Shown: piece by piece, positions 26,867 through 37,219 of the stretch | Numbering within the stretch: the first letter of the stretch is position 1 | Layout: each line of letters begins with the position of its first letter | Assembly (NCBI GenBank): GCA_958296295.1 | Contig: OY282460.1 | Coordinates: forward strand, 372,001 to 436,000 | Length of the DNA: 64,000 nt | Direction of reading: 5' to 3' | Source: an uncultured Pseudomonadales bacterium | GTDB taxonomy: Bacteria; Pseudomonadota; Gammaproteobacteria; Pseudomonadales; Azotimanducaceae | Program-made: the position numbers and the translations under genes | The notes under the pieces: generated by a model | The model's input: only the letters and a program-made list of their open reading frames with translations | Told to the model about the DNA's origin: nothing | Database searches by the model: none

Positions 26867-27010
26867 CCGATCTCTCCCATCCGATCTCTCCCATCCGATC
26901 TCTCCCATCCGATCTCTCCCATCCGATCTCTCCCATCCGATCTCTCCCATCCGATCTCTCCCATCCGATCTCTCCCATCCGATCTCTCCTATCCGATCTC
27001 TCCTATCCGA
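26856..27010. repeat. 14-bp tandem repeat, ten full copies, over the TonB receptor start
   Basis: The unit ATCCGATCTCTCCC repeats head to tail from 26865 to 27004, with partial units on both sides. The last two full copies have CCT instead of CCC. Read on the minus strand (the receptor's strand), each junction gives GGGAGAG-ATCGG-ATG, a Shine-Dalgarno-like block 5 nt before an ATG. Because 14 is not a multiple of three, successive ATGs fall in different frames; those at 26866, 26908 and 26950 are in the receptor's frame. Each unit has one GATC. Copy number should be prone to slippage, so this is a candidate translation-tuning or phase-variation tract. Confidence 0.95.
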
Positions 27011-27234
27011 TCCGATTCCCGATGAATCAACCGCCCGAATTTACCACGTTTTCGTACGGCGCGGGGCCTTGATCAGCCTTGACTTGATCACGAAACGAAA
27101 CCAAATCGCTTGAGGCATGCGCTACCGCGCTGGCAACGGTTTGCCCGACCGCTACGCAGAGGGTGGAAGCGTCAGCACGCTTAAGGGCTGGAAGCGTTAG
27201 AATGGCTAGGCGTGGCGGCACGGGGAAGCACCGA

Positions 27235-27804
27235 ATGGCGGTGACAACAGGCAAGCGAAGCGGCTACCGGCTGCTCAGCTTCGTGGAAGGCAACGGGCTC
27301 GTGCTCCTGCTGGTGGTGGCTGTCGTGCTGGCACGCCTTTTGCCCCATCCGGCGAACATCGCGCCAGTGGGGGCGTTGGCCCTCTTCTCCGGCGCCTATC
27401 TGCGGCGACGGTTCTACCTGGTGCCGATGGCCGCCCTGCTCGCGAGCGACTGGATGCTCGGCTTCTACCACGCCGGCGTGATGGTCGCCGTCTACGCCGG
27501 CTTCCTCGTCAGCACCTTTATCGGACGCGGTTTGCTGCAAGGGCGCGATCGCGGCGCACGCATCTTCGGCGCGGTGGGCGCGGGAGCGCTCGCGTTCTGG
27601 CTGATTTCCAACTTCGGCGTGTGGCTGTTCCACCACCCCAAGACCTTGCCCGGCCTCGCGCAGTGCTACGTTGACGCCGTGCCTTTCCTCGGCCGCAGCT
27701 TGCTAGGCGACGCCATGTACGCCGCGTTGTTGTTCGGCGGCTACAAGCTGGCGCGCCACGCGGCCGCTTCGTGGACCCGGGCCACCGCAACCCCGGGGCG
27801 TTGA
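27235..27804 (+). CDS. DUF6580-like integral membrane protein
   Basis: A 189-residue protein with about five hydrophobic segments (for example LVLLLVVAVVLARLL, VGALALFSGAYL, VMVAVYAGFLVSTFI and AGALAFWLISNFGVWLF). The patterns NIAPVGALALFSGAYL, ASDWMLGFYH and YVDAVPFLGRSLLGDAMY resemble the DUF6580 family, whose role is unknown but which recalls small substrate-binding membrane components. GGGGAAG at 27222-27228 supports the ATG at 27235; ATGs at 27202 and 27163 are alternatives. It is transcribed away from the TonB receptor, so the ~370 bp between them (including the tandem repeat) must contain both promoters. Confidence 0.65.
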   Translation: MAVTTGKRSGYRLLSFVEGNGLVLLLVVAVVLARLLPHPANIAPVGALALFSGAYLRRRFYLVPMAALLASDWMLGFYHAGVMVAVYAGFLVSTFIGRGLLQGRDRGARIFGAVGAGALAFWLISNFGVWLFHHPKTLPGLAQCYVDAVPFLGRSLLGDAMYAALLFGGYKLARHAAASWTRATATPGR

Positions 27805-27811
27805 ACCTCTG

Positions 27812-27858
27812 CGCGCGCCCTTGCGGGCGCGTTGGCAGTTGCTGCGCAACTGCTGCGC
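27812..27858 (+). repeat. Two-hairpin intergenic repeat, copy 1
   Basis: Hairpin one is CGCGCCC-TTGC-GGGCGCG and hairpin two is CAGTTG-CTGCG-CAACTG. It lies between the convergent membrane protein gene and ubiB. It matches copy 3 at 50270-50313 at about 40 of 44 positions and shares layout with the copies near 38951 and 60125. Confidence 0.75.
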
Positions 27859-27869
27859 TGCTTCCGGCC

Positions 27870-29516
27870 TTAACCACTCACTAGGAGCAGGGCCCCCACC
27901 ACCGCCGCTGCGAAGCCGGCGGCGATGGAGGCGGAATCGCCGCCGCCGGCGATGGCCTCGGTCATCGGTTTCAGCAGCAATCCCACGCCGGCGGCGACTA
28001 GCGCGAACCCCGCCGCACGCCGCCAGCGGGTACGTCTTTGCTGGCTTTCGATGGCCCGAGTCAACCGCTCCATTGCCTCGCGTTGCGAAGCGGCCAAGCG
28101 ATCCAGGTCCCCCAGTTTGTGAATCGCCGATGCCGCCACTTCGGGCAATCGCGGCAGTTCGGCGATCAGCGCGGGCGCGTTGTCCACCAAGGACTTGAAG
28201 AACGCCTTGGGGCCGTAGCGATCGCGCATCCATTGCTCCATGAACGGCTTGGCGGTGTGCCAAAGGTCCAGATCGGGGTAGAGCTGCCGCCCAAGGCCTT
28301 CCACGTTCAGCAACGTCTTTTGCAACAGCACTAGTTGCGGTTGCACTTCCATGTGGAAACGGCGGGCGGTTTGGAACAACGCGACGAGGAAGTGGCCAAA
28401 GGAGATTTCTTTCAGAGGACGCTGGAAGAGCGGTTCGCAGAGTTGGCGGATGACGGCCTCGAACTCGGCAGCGTCCGTGTCTGGCGGAATCCAACCGGAT
28501 TCGATATGCAACCGGGCGATGCGTCCGTAATCGCGATTGAAGAACGCGACCACGTTGCGCGCCAGGTAGGTTTGATCGTCCGTCGTAAGCGAACCGATGA
28601 TGGCGCAGTCGATGGCGATGTAGCTGGGATTTTGCGGATCTTCGATGTTCACGAAGATGTTGCCGGGATGCATGTCCGCGTGGAAGAAGTTGTCCTTGAA
28701 CACCTGCTTGAAAAAAGTCTCCACGCCGCGTTCGGCGAGTTCTCTCATGTTCGTGCCGGCGCGCTTCAAGGCCGCGACATCGGCGATCGGCGTGCCGTAC
28801 ACGCGCTCCAGCACAAGCACGGATTCCGCGCAGCGCTGCCAGTGTACGCGTGGCGCGTAGAGCAGCTTGGAACCTGCGAAATTGCGCCGCAGCGTGTCGG
28901 TGTTGGCCGCCTCCTTGAGCAGGTTCAACTCGTTGAAGACGGTCTGCTCGTAGTCCGCCACCACGGCGTTCAATTTCAACCGGCGGGCCTCTTTGGAAAT
29001 ACGTTCAAGCACCGCCGCCATCGTGTGAATGAGCGCCAGATCCTTGCGAATCACGCGGTCGATGTTCGGCCGGATCACCTTCACGACCACGTCGTCGCCG
29101 TTTTCCGTGGTGGCCGCGTGTACCTGCGCCAAGGAGGCGGAGGCGAGGGGCTCGCGCTCGAAACTGGCGAACAGCGTGTCGATGCTGCCGCCCAAAGCCT
29201 CCTCGACCCGGGCGATGGCCAAATCGGACGGAAACGGCGGCACTTGATCTTGCAGTTTGGCCAGCTCGTCGGCGTAGTCTTGGGAGAGAAAGTCGCGCCG
29301 CGTGGAGAGAATCTGGCCGAACTTGATGAAGATGGGGCCAAGGTTTTCGAGCGCTTCGCGCAGCCTCACGGCATCCGGCTTCTTCGGATTGGGCAGCAGA
29401 CGGAGGGGGGAGGCGCGATACCACCAGTGGTGCCCCGCGAACCGGGCGAGATTTCGGTCCAGCCGGTAGCGCAAGATCGTGAAGAGGATCCGCGCGCTAC
29501 GGCCGATGCCTTTCAT
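27870..29516 (-). CDS. ubiB: UbiB, atypical kinase/ATPase for ubiquinone synthesis
   Basis: The 548-residue protein matches UbiB/ABC1/ADCK. IFIKFGQILSTRRDFL is the family KxGQ segment and SASLAQVHAA is the Ala-rich nucleotide loop. FHADMHPGNIFVNI and AIDCAIIGSL carry the catalytic-loop and metal residues. Two hydrophobic helices at the C-terminus (about 500-518 and 525-546) anchor it to the membrane. UbiB is needed for aerobic ubiquinone synthesis, probably extracting lipid intermediates. Its ATG overlaps the ubiJ TGA (ATGA at 29513-29516), giving the conserved ubiE-ubiJ-ubiB order. Confidence 0.96.
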   Translation of the reverse strand: MKGIGRSARILFTILRYRLDRNLARFAGHHWWYRASPLRLLPNPKKPDAVRLREALENLGPIFIKFGQILSTRRDFLSQDYADELAKLQDQVPPFPSDLAIARVEEALGGSIDTLFASFEREPLASASLAQVHAATTENGDDVVVKVIRPNIDRVIRKDLALIHTMAAVLERISKEARRLKLNAVVADYEQTVFNELNLLKEAANTDTLRRNFAGSKLLYAPRVHWQRCAESVLVLERVYGTPIADVAALKRAGTNMRELAERGVETFFKQVFKDNFFHADMHPGNIFVNIEDPQNPSYIAIDCAIIGSLTTDDQTYLARNVVAFFNRDYGRIARLHIESGWIPPDTDAAEFEAVIRQLCEPLFQRPLKEISFGHFLVALFQTARRFHMEVQPQLVLLQKTLLNVEGLGRQLYPDLDLWHTAKPFMEQWMRDRYGPKAFFKSLVDNAPALIAELPRLPEVAASAIHKLGDLDRLAASQREAMERLTRAIESQQRRTRWRRAAGFALVAAGVGLLLKPMTEAIAGGGDSASIAAGFAAAVVGALLLVSG

Positions 29517-30127
29517 GGCGCCTGCGGCTCGCTCGGCGCCGGAGAGGGCGATTCGTCGGTTGTGCCGGTCTCGACGCCTTCCAACTCGGCGAGCCGCGCT
29601 TCCAAGTCGCGGATGCGGGCTTGCAGCTCGGCTTTCTCGCGGTCTTCGTCGGTTGTCGCCGGCGATCTTGGCGGCGTGTGGGCGGCAAAGCGCTCGCGCA
29701 ACGCGGCAAGCAGGCCCTCGCACGCGGACTGCGCCGCGCGGGCGGCGATGTGAACGGCGTCGCTGGCATCCTCGGCCAGATGATCAAAACCGTGCGGCAA
29801 CTTCAGATGCGGGCGGAACGATGTGCGGAAGTCCTCGTAGACCTCCACGTCGCCAAAAACCGCGGCGGTGTCCCTGTCAATGCCGGCCAGAGCGCCAAGC
29901 ACGGCGGCCGGCGAGCCGCGCACCGTGACGTCCGCTTGTTCTTCGCCGCTGCGTACCCGCACGGCGTCCGCCGCACCACCGCCGGCGAATTGAATGACAA
30001 GACGCTGCTCTAGGCATTCGACGGCGATCGCCTTGCCCGCCAACCTCTCGGCGCAGGCACGGGCGTCGGCGTTGGTGGCGATGGCGGTGGCCAACGCGAA
30101 ACGCGCCGCCTCGGTCACTGGTTTCAC
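29513..30127 (-). CDS. ubiJ: UbiJ, SCP2-domain ubiquinone synthesis factor
   Basis: A 204-residue protein whose first ~110 residues form an SCP2-like lipid-binding domain (IAVECLEQRLVIQFAGGG, VTVRGSPAAVLGAL, VFGDVEVYEDF). A C-terminal coiled coil follows (DEDREKAELQARIRDLEARLAELE), then a Pro/Ser-rich tail. UbiJ with UbiK organises the Ubi enzyme complex and binds its hydrophobic intermediates. Start GTG at 30127 overlaps the ubiE TGA and its stop overlaps the ubiB ATG, so all three are translationally coupled. The long in-frame extension into ubiE is a shadow. Confidence 0.9.
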   Translation of the reverse strand: MKPVTEAARFALATAIATNADARACAERLAGKAIAVECLEQRLVIQFAGGGAADAVRVRSGEEQADVTVRGSPAAVLGALAGIDRDTAAVFGDVEVYEDFRTSFRPHLKLPHGFDHLAEDASDAVHIAARAAQSACEGLLAALRERFAAHTPPRSPATTDEDREKAELQARIRDLEARLAELEGVETGTTDESPSPAPSEPQAP

Positions 30128-30900
30128 TTGAACCCCCGGTGAATCGCCGCCACGCCGGCGAAAAAGTTGTGGTACTCCACGTCGACGAAACCGGCCTCTT
30201 CCATCATCTCGCGCAGGGCCTCCTGCGCCGGGTGTTCGCGGATGGATTCGACCAGGTAGCGGTATGGCGCGCCATCGCCCGCCACCGCCCGCCCGAGGGC
30301 CGGCCAAGTGGACTTGAAGGCGTCGAACCCGCGCGCGAGCAGCGGATTTTCCACCGTGGAGAACTCGAGCACCACCGCCACGCCGCCGGGGCGCAGCACG
30401 CGGCACATCTCTGCGAACGCGGCGGCCTTGTTCGTGAAGTTGCGCACGCCGAACGCCACCAGCAGGGCGTGAAAAACGTTGTCTTGGAACGGCAGCGCGG
30501 CGGCGTCGCCTTGCGCGAAATCGACGCGGACGCAGCCGCGGTTGGCCAGCCTGTCGCGCCCGGCGGTCAGCATCGAACGATTGATGTCCGCGAGGACGAC
30601 TCGCCCGGCCTTCCCGTCCGCACCCGCCGCCGGCGCGCCCGATGGCGAGCGCGGCGCCACTTGCCGGGCCGCGAGCGCGGCCATGTCGCCGGTGCCACCG
30701 GCCAAGTCGAGCACATCCTTGCCGGGGCGCAGCCGGGCCATCTCGACGGCCGCGCGCTTGAGCAAGCGGTGGCTGCCAAGCGAAATGATGTCGTTCAAGC
30801 AATCGTAGCGGTGGGCCACGGCATCGAAGACGCCGCGCACGCGCCGGGTCTTCTCGGCCGGCGTCACGCGCTCGACGCCGAAGTCCACGGTGGCGTTCAT
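30124..30900 (-). CDS. ubiE: Demethylmenaquinone/2-methoxy-polyprenylbenzoquinol methyltransferase
   Basis: UbiE is the SAM-dependent C-methyltransferase of ubiquinone and menaquinone synthesis. The 258-residue protein has the family start (GVFDAVAHRYDCLNDIISLG), the SAM-binding motif VLDLAGGTGDMA, LVAFGVRNFTNK and the C-terminal YHNFFAGVAAIHRGFK. It carries a short Ala/Gly-rich insertion (RSPSGAPAAGADGKAG) in the middle of the Rossmann domain. It is the first gene of the ubiEJB set. The VOC gene stops 16 bp upstream on the same strand. Confidence 0.96.
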   Translation of the reverse strand: MNATVDFGVERVTPAEKTRRVRGVFDAVAHRYDCLNDIISLGSHRLLKRAAVEMARLRPGKDVLDLAGGTGDMAALAARQVAPRSPSGAPAAGADGKAGRVVLADINRSMLTAGRDRLANRGCVRVDFAQGDAAALPFQDNVFHALLVAFGVRNFTNKAAAFAEMCRVLRPGGVAVVLEFSTVENPLLARGFDAFKSTWPALGRAVAGDGAPYRYLVESIREHPAQEALREMMEEAGFVDVEYHNFFAGVAAIHRGFK

Positions 30901-30916
30901 GGGTTTCGCAGCGGTT

Positions 30917-31300
30917 TCAGCCGTCGATTGGCTGATGGAAGTAGTAGCACAAGCCGTCCGGCGCGACGACGAAGAACACTTGAAACTTCTGCCCGTCGCG
31001 CTCGTCCACGCGCCAGTTTGCCGTCTCCACGCCGCGATCGACCAATTCGCGGCGGGCTTCGCGGATGTCGGTCACCAAGATGGCCGCGCCTTCCTGTTCC
31101 GGCTCGCCGCCGTTCACCGCGAATCCAATGCGCACGCCATCGCGTTCCATGAGCACCGTGGGCACCGGATCTGGGCGGCGTTCCACTTCCCGCAAGCCGA
31201 ACTTCTCGCCGTACCATTTCGCGGCCTGGTCGATGTCCGTCACCGGCAACGCCAGAACGTCGTCGGCGAACGGATAGGCGGCCTCGTAGAGCTTGGACAT
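30917..31300 (-). CDS. VOC-family glyoxalase-like protein
   Basis: A 127-residue single VOC module. LALPVTDIDQAAKWYGEKFGLREVER is the standard first beta-alpha unit, IGFAVNGGEPEQEGAAILVTDIREARREL the middle, and FQVFFVVAPDGLCYYFHQP the closing strand. The usual final metal-ligand Glu is replaced (YYFHQP), so metal chemistry may differ. The function is unknown. It lies between uvrB and ubiE on the same strand, but nothing links it to either pathway. Confidence 0.75.
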   Translation of the reverse strand: MSKLYEAAYPFADDVLALPVTDIDQAAKWYGEKFGLREVERRPDPVPTVLMERDGVRIGFAVNGGEPEQEGAAILVTDIREARRELVDRGVETANWRVDERDGQKFQVFFVVAPDGLCYYFHQPIDG

Positions 31301-31361
31301 GTGTTTCGCCTCCGTGTGCTCTTTGCTGGCAAGCCGGCAGTTTACCGCGCCCCTGAAGGGC

Positions 31362-33395
<2,034 letters not shown>

Positions 33396-33423
33396 GGCGC
33401 GTCCGCGACGGTCGGGCCGGGCC

Positions 33424-35598
33424 TCAAGGCAAGCGAAAAGCGGTCAAACGCGCCGGTTCCGTACTGCCGCCGGTGGCGATCACCACGAACGGCTTGCCCC
33501 CCGCCACGTAGCCCATGGGCGGCGCGGTGTAGTGCGCCCCGGGCACCGCGTGTTGCCAGACCAGCGCGCCGGTGGCTTTGTCCAGCGCCCGCAATGTGCT
33601 CGTGGGACCGCGCGGGCGATGTCCCAGGAAGAGGAGATCGCGCGTCACCAGCAAGCCGGGCGCGAGTTCCGGCTCGCCGAGGTCTGGCAGGTCGAGGCCG
33701 CGTAGCGCCGGATGATCGCGCGGGCCGGCGCCGTTCGCCACGCGCCAAGCGATTTCGCCCGTGTCCAGCCGATAGGCCACGATGCTGGACCACGGTGGTT
33801 TGAGCGCCGGCAGACCCCGGGAAAAGCCCCTCGGTCGCACCGTGTAACGGTAGCCGATGTTCGGGTTTCGCACTGCCCTCGCGGTAAGTAGCAGGGCCGA
33901 GCGCCGGGTGGCAACATACAGGTGCCGGGTTTCGGGATCGAACGCGGCGCCGCCCCAATTGGCGCCGCCGCCCCACCCCGGCATCACCACGCTGCCTTGC
34001 TTGGAAGCGGGCAGGAACAGCGGGCCGGAGCGGACGGAAGCGAGCAGTCGAAGCGCGCGTTCGCGCAGCGCCGGGGTCAGATCGTTCAAGTCGTCCTCCG
34101 AGACGCCCTGCAACTCGAACGGCGGCGGCCAAGTGGGATGCGGTTGCGTGGGGTGGGCCTGTTCGCCCTCCAAGTCGCTGGCGGGAACCGGGCGCTCTTC
34201 AATGGGCCAGAGCGGCTTGCCGGTCTCGCGGTCGAAGACGTACAGGAATCCCATCTTGCTCACCTGCGCGACGGCGCGCACCAGTTTTCCACCCTGCTGG
34301 ATGTCCGCCACCACCGGCGCGGCCGGCAAGTCGTAATCCCAGATATCGTGGTGAACGGCTTGAAAGTGCCAAACGCGCTTGCCGTCCGCCGCGTTCAATG
34401 CCACCACGGAGTTGCCAAAGAGATTGGCGCCGGGACGCAGCGCGCCGTAGAAGTGGCTGGTGGGCGCGCTGACCGGCAAGTAAACGTGGCCAAGCGCCGG
34501 ATCGCAGCTCATCATCGACCAGACGTTGGTGTTGCCCATCCAGCGCCAGGACTCCTCGCCCCAGGTTTCGTTGCCGAACTCGCCCTTCTGCGGCACCGTC
34601 TTGAAAACCCACCGTTGCCGCCCGGTCTTCACATCGAAGCCCCGCACGTCGCCAAGCGGCACGTTTTCGCGCCAACGCGGCCCCACCTGATGCGAATAGT
34701 CGATGGTCTGGTTTCCGATCACCACCACGTCGCCGCACACGGCCGGCGCGTAATTCCAAGTGGACGCCTTCCGATCCAAGGGACGGCGCAACCCCACCGC
34801 GAGGTCCACCCGTCCGTTGTCGCCGAAGCCGCGCACCGGTTTGCCGCTGTCCGGCGCCAGCGCGATCAGCCAGCCGTCGCTGGTGAGCAGCAGCAAGCGC
34901 TCGCGTTTGCCGTCCCGGTGGTACGCGAGGCCGCGGCTGGAGAAGCCGAACTGCGGCGGTCGCGGGCCGTCGCCGGTGCCGGGGTCGTAGGTCCAAAGCG
35001 CTTCGCCGGTAATGGCGTCGAGCGCTTGCACAGCCGAATAGGAGGTGCGAATGAACAACCTGCCGTCCACAACCAACGGCGTCGCCATGAACCGGTCCGG
35101 CGTCCTTCCTCGGCCCTCGGCGCGGTGGTTGTCGAACGCCTCCCAAATCCAAGCCACCCGCAATTGCTTCACGCTTTCCGTGGTGAGCGCCGGCAGCGGC
35201 GCGTACTTGCGCGCGCCGAGGTCGCCGCCGTAGGCCGGCCAGTCGCCGTGCGCGGTGCTGTAGTCGAACGGCCGGCGCCGGTCTTCCCGGCGCGGCTTGA
35301 GCGGGGGCAATTCGGCCGGCCGCACCTCCTCGGCCGGCGGCGCGGGCGAGCGCACCACCAACGTGTCGCGAGCCGCGAGCCAAGCCACGTCCACCGCCTC
35401 GGCGCCGCGCCGCTCGCGCTCTTGGATGAGCCACAGGCCACGCTCGTTGTGGCCTTCGCCGCCGCCGGCGGTGACGTGGCAGAAGGCGCAATCCTTGGCC
35501 CCGTACTTCATGGCCGGTGGTAGAAGTTCGGCGGTGCCGAACGCTGAGGCGGCGAACAGCAACAAGGCGCTGGCGACCGGACCGCGCGTATCGCGCAT
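33424..35598 (-). CDS. Secreted PQQ-dependent dehydrogenase with an N-terminal heme c motif
   Basis: A signal peptide ([17 protein letters not shown]) precedes a short segment with one cytochrome c motif, Cys37-Ala-Phe-Cys40-His41. An eight-bladed-propeller PQQ dehydrogenase follows: [17 protein letters not shown], repeated AxDxxTGxxxW blade motifs ([41 protein letters not shown]) and the [13 protein letters not shown] strand. The layout resembles membrane-bound quinoprotein glucose dehydrogenase, but the heme motif sits at the N-terminus rather than in a C-terminal domain. The substrate is unknown. AAGGGG at 35607-35612 supports the ATG at 35598. The second axial heme ligand is not obvious. 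Confidence 0.82.
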   Translation of the reverse strand: MRDTRGPVASALLLFAASAFGTAELLPPAMKYGAKDCAFCHVTAGGGEGHNERGLWLIQERERRGAEAVDVAWLAARDTLVVRSPAPPAEEVRPAELPPLKPRREDRRRPFDYSTAHGDWPAYGGDLGARKYAPLPALTTESVKQLRVAWIWEAFDNHRAEGRGRTPDRFMATPLVVDGRLFIRTSYSAVQALDAITGEALWTYDPGTGDGPRPPQFGFSSRGLAYHRDGKRERLLLLTSDGWLIALAPDSGKPVRGFGDNGRVDLAVGLRRPLDRKASTWNYAPAVCGDVVVIGNQTIDYSHQVGPRWRENVPLGDVRGFDVKTGRQRWVFKTVPQKGEFGNETWGEESWRWMGNTNVWSMMSCDPALGHVYLPVSAPTSHFYGALRPGANLFGNSVVALNAADGKRVWHFQAVHHDIWDYDLPAAPVVADIQQGGKLVRAVAQVSKMGFLYVFDRETGKPLWPIEERPVPASDLEGEQAHPTQPHPTWPPPFELQGVSEDDLNDLTPALRERALRLLASVRSGPLFLPASKQGSVVMPGWGGGANWGGAAFDPETRHLYVATRRSALLLTARAVRNPNIGYRYTVRPRGFSRGLPALKPPWSSIVAYRLDTGEIAWRVANGAGPRDHPALRGLDLPDLGEPELAPGLLVTRDLLFLGHRPRGPTSTLRALDKATGALVWQHAVPGAHYTAPPMGYVAGGKPFVVIATGGSTEPARLTAFRLP

Positions 35599-35846
35599 AC
35601 AAGTGCCCCTTGGCAAAGCGACACGTCCATGATAGACCCACCGCGCGCCACGCGACCGATGGCGACGAGCGGGCTGCTTCTCATCTTTCACCTAGCCAAC
35701 CAACCAACCCGCACCGCGTTGCGCCGGCTGACGGCACCGGCTATGGTGCGAAGCACGGTGGCGAGGGTTGTGCTTGCCGCCTCGCATCCGATTCGCTGGG
35801 GCGTCTCGCCCCGCGGGCGTCGCTGTCCATGCGCACCAGTTAGATC

Positions 35847-36809
35847 ATGAAGTTCGCCGTCTTGCAATTCTTCAGTTGGCCCGAGCGGCGGGTGCCGCTG
35901 GGCACCGTGTACCGGCGCGCGCTGGATCGCGTGCGCATCATGGACGGTGGCGGCTACGACGCCGTGTGGCTGGCGGAGCATCACTTCTCCACCTACAGCG
36001 TGTGTCCGTCGGTACACATCATGGGCATGCACGTGGCGGACATCACGAGCCATCTTCGCATTGGCACCGGCGTCAGCTTGGCGGCGTTCTACCATCCGCT
36101 GCGGCTCGCCGAGGAGGTGGCGTTGCTCGACAATCTCTCGGGCGGGCGCGTCAATTGGGGAGCGGGGCGCGGTTTCGATCGCAAGGAGATGGAAGTCTTC
36201 GGCGTCAGCCAGCAGGAATCCCAGGCCCGGTTCCGCGAGCATGTGGATGTCGTGCTCCGCGCATGGCGCCCGGGCCCGTTCACTTACCAGGGCCGCTTCC
36301 ACAACTTCCAGGATGTGGAAGTGCTGCCCAAACCGTTGCAAGACCCCATCCCGGCGTGGGTCGCGTCCACTTCGCCGGCCGCCATGGCTTGGGCCGCCAG
36401 CCAGGGCCACGCGATTCTGATGGACCCCCACGCCACTCACGAGGAGATCGGCCGCAAGCACGCGAACTACCGCGCCGCCCTCGCGGCGCACGGCTTCGAG
36501 CAACGCGGCGCCACGCCGATGGCGCGCCTTCTCGCCATCGCCCGCACCGACGCTGAAGCGGAAGCGGTGGCCCGCCAGGGTGCCCAGTGGACGCTCGACG
36601 CCTACGCGGCGCCCGGGCCGGGTGCCCCTTCCAAGGCCGAGCGCGTGGAACGCTATGTGAACGAGGTGATCATCCACGGTTCGCCATCAAAGGTGGTGGA
36701 CGAGCTGAAGCGCCTCGAGGAGCAGATACCGTTGCGCTATCTGATCGCGTCGATTTTCAGCCACGAGACGTTCCTGCTGCTCACCGACGAAGTCATCCCC
36801 CGGATGTAA
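35847..36809 (+). CDS. LLM-class (luciferase-like) flavin-dependent oxidoreductase
   Basis: A 320-residue TIM-barrel protein of the bacterial luciferase superfamily. MKFAVLQFFSWPERR, YDAVWLAEHHFSTYSVCPS, LRIGTGVSLAAFYHPLRLAEE and NWGAGRGFDRKEMEVFG are in the standard order for FMN- or F420-dependent members. Such proteins oxidise aldehydes, alkanesulfonates, nitriloacetates and others. The substrate and flavin partner cannot be told. It is divergent from the PQQ dehydrogenase gene; the 248 bp between them hold no gene and presumably both promoters. Other LLM genes in the window are at 57251-58237 and from 63787. Confidence 0.85.
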   Translation: MKFAVLQFFSWPERRVPLGTVYRRALDRVRIMDGGGYDAVWLAEHHFSTYSVCPSVHIMGMHVADITSHLRIGTGVSLAAFYHPLRLAEEVALLDNLSGGRVNWGAGRGFDRKEMEVFGVSQQESQARFREHVDVVLRAWRPGPFTYQGRFHNFQDVEVLPKPLQDPIPAWVASTSPAAMAWAASQGHAILMDPHATHEEIGRKHANYRAALAAHGFEQRGATPMARLLAIARTDAEAEAVARQGAQWTLDAYAAPGPGAPSKAERVERYVNEVIIHGSPSKVVDELKRLEEQIPLRYLIASIFSHETFLLLTDEVIPRM

Positions 36810-36904
36810 TGCGATTCGGCCGGCTGTGAAGTCGTGCCGAGGACTTGAGCCCGCGAGCCCGCAGACTTCGCCCGCCAACCCGCAACTGCTGCTAGGATGC
36901 AGCC

Positions 36905-37180
36905 ATGAAGCCGCTCGGGTTGCACACCGTCCTCGCCACCGTCGCCTTGGCGGCGCTGTTCTCCACCGTCGCCACGCAGATTTACGCCCTCATCGTGCCC
37001 ACCCGCAGCGCCCTGTGGCTGCTGATCCTGTTCTTCACCGTCGGCTTGGGAGTGGCTTGGATCGCCCTGCGCGCGGACGCCCGCCACGCGCGCGAGACGC
37101 CGTCCGAGAGCGGAAACGCCACCGAACCGCCCGCGGCGCAGGATTCTCCAGCGGCGCCGGATTCGTCGGGCACGCCTTGA
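36905..37180 (+). CDS. Small protein with two predicted membrane helices
   Basis: A 91-residue frame. Two hydrophobic segments, VLATVALAALFSTVATQIY and SALWLLILFFTVGLGVAWI, are joined by a short loop. A charged stretch (ALRADARHARE) and a disordered Pro/Ala/Ser-rich tail follow. A weak AGGAT precedes the ATG. It ends 39 bp before argS. I do not recognise the family. The clear two-helix pattern and plausible codon use favour a real gene over chance. Confidence 0.55.
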   Translation: MKPLGLHTVLATVALAALFSTVATQIYALIVPTRSALWLLILFFTVGLGVAWIALRADARHARETPSESGNATEPPAAQDSPAAPDSSGTP

Positions 37181-37219
37181 CGCCGGCGCCCTAACGGCCG
37201 CTCGTTCCGTTCGATATCC

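Noticed and set aside
26856..27010. Possible CRISPR array
   Set aside because: Units are 14 bp and directly adjacent with no unique spacers, so it is a simple tandem repeat.
35599..35846. Small open frames between the PQQ dehydrogenase and the LLM gene
   Set aside because: They lack a ribosome-binding site and protein-like sequence; the stretch is read as a divergent promoter region.
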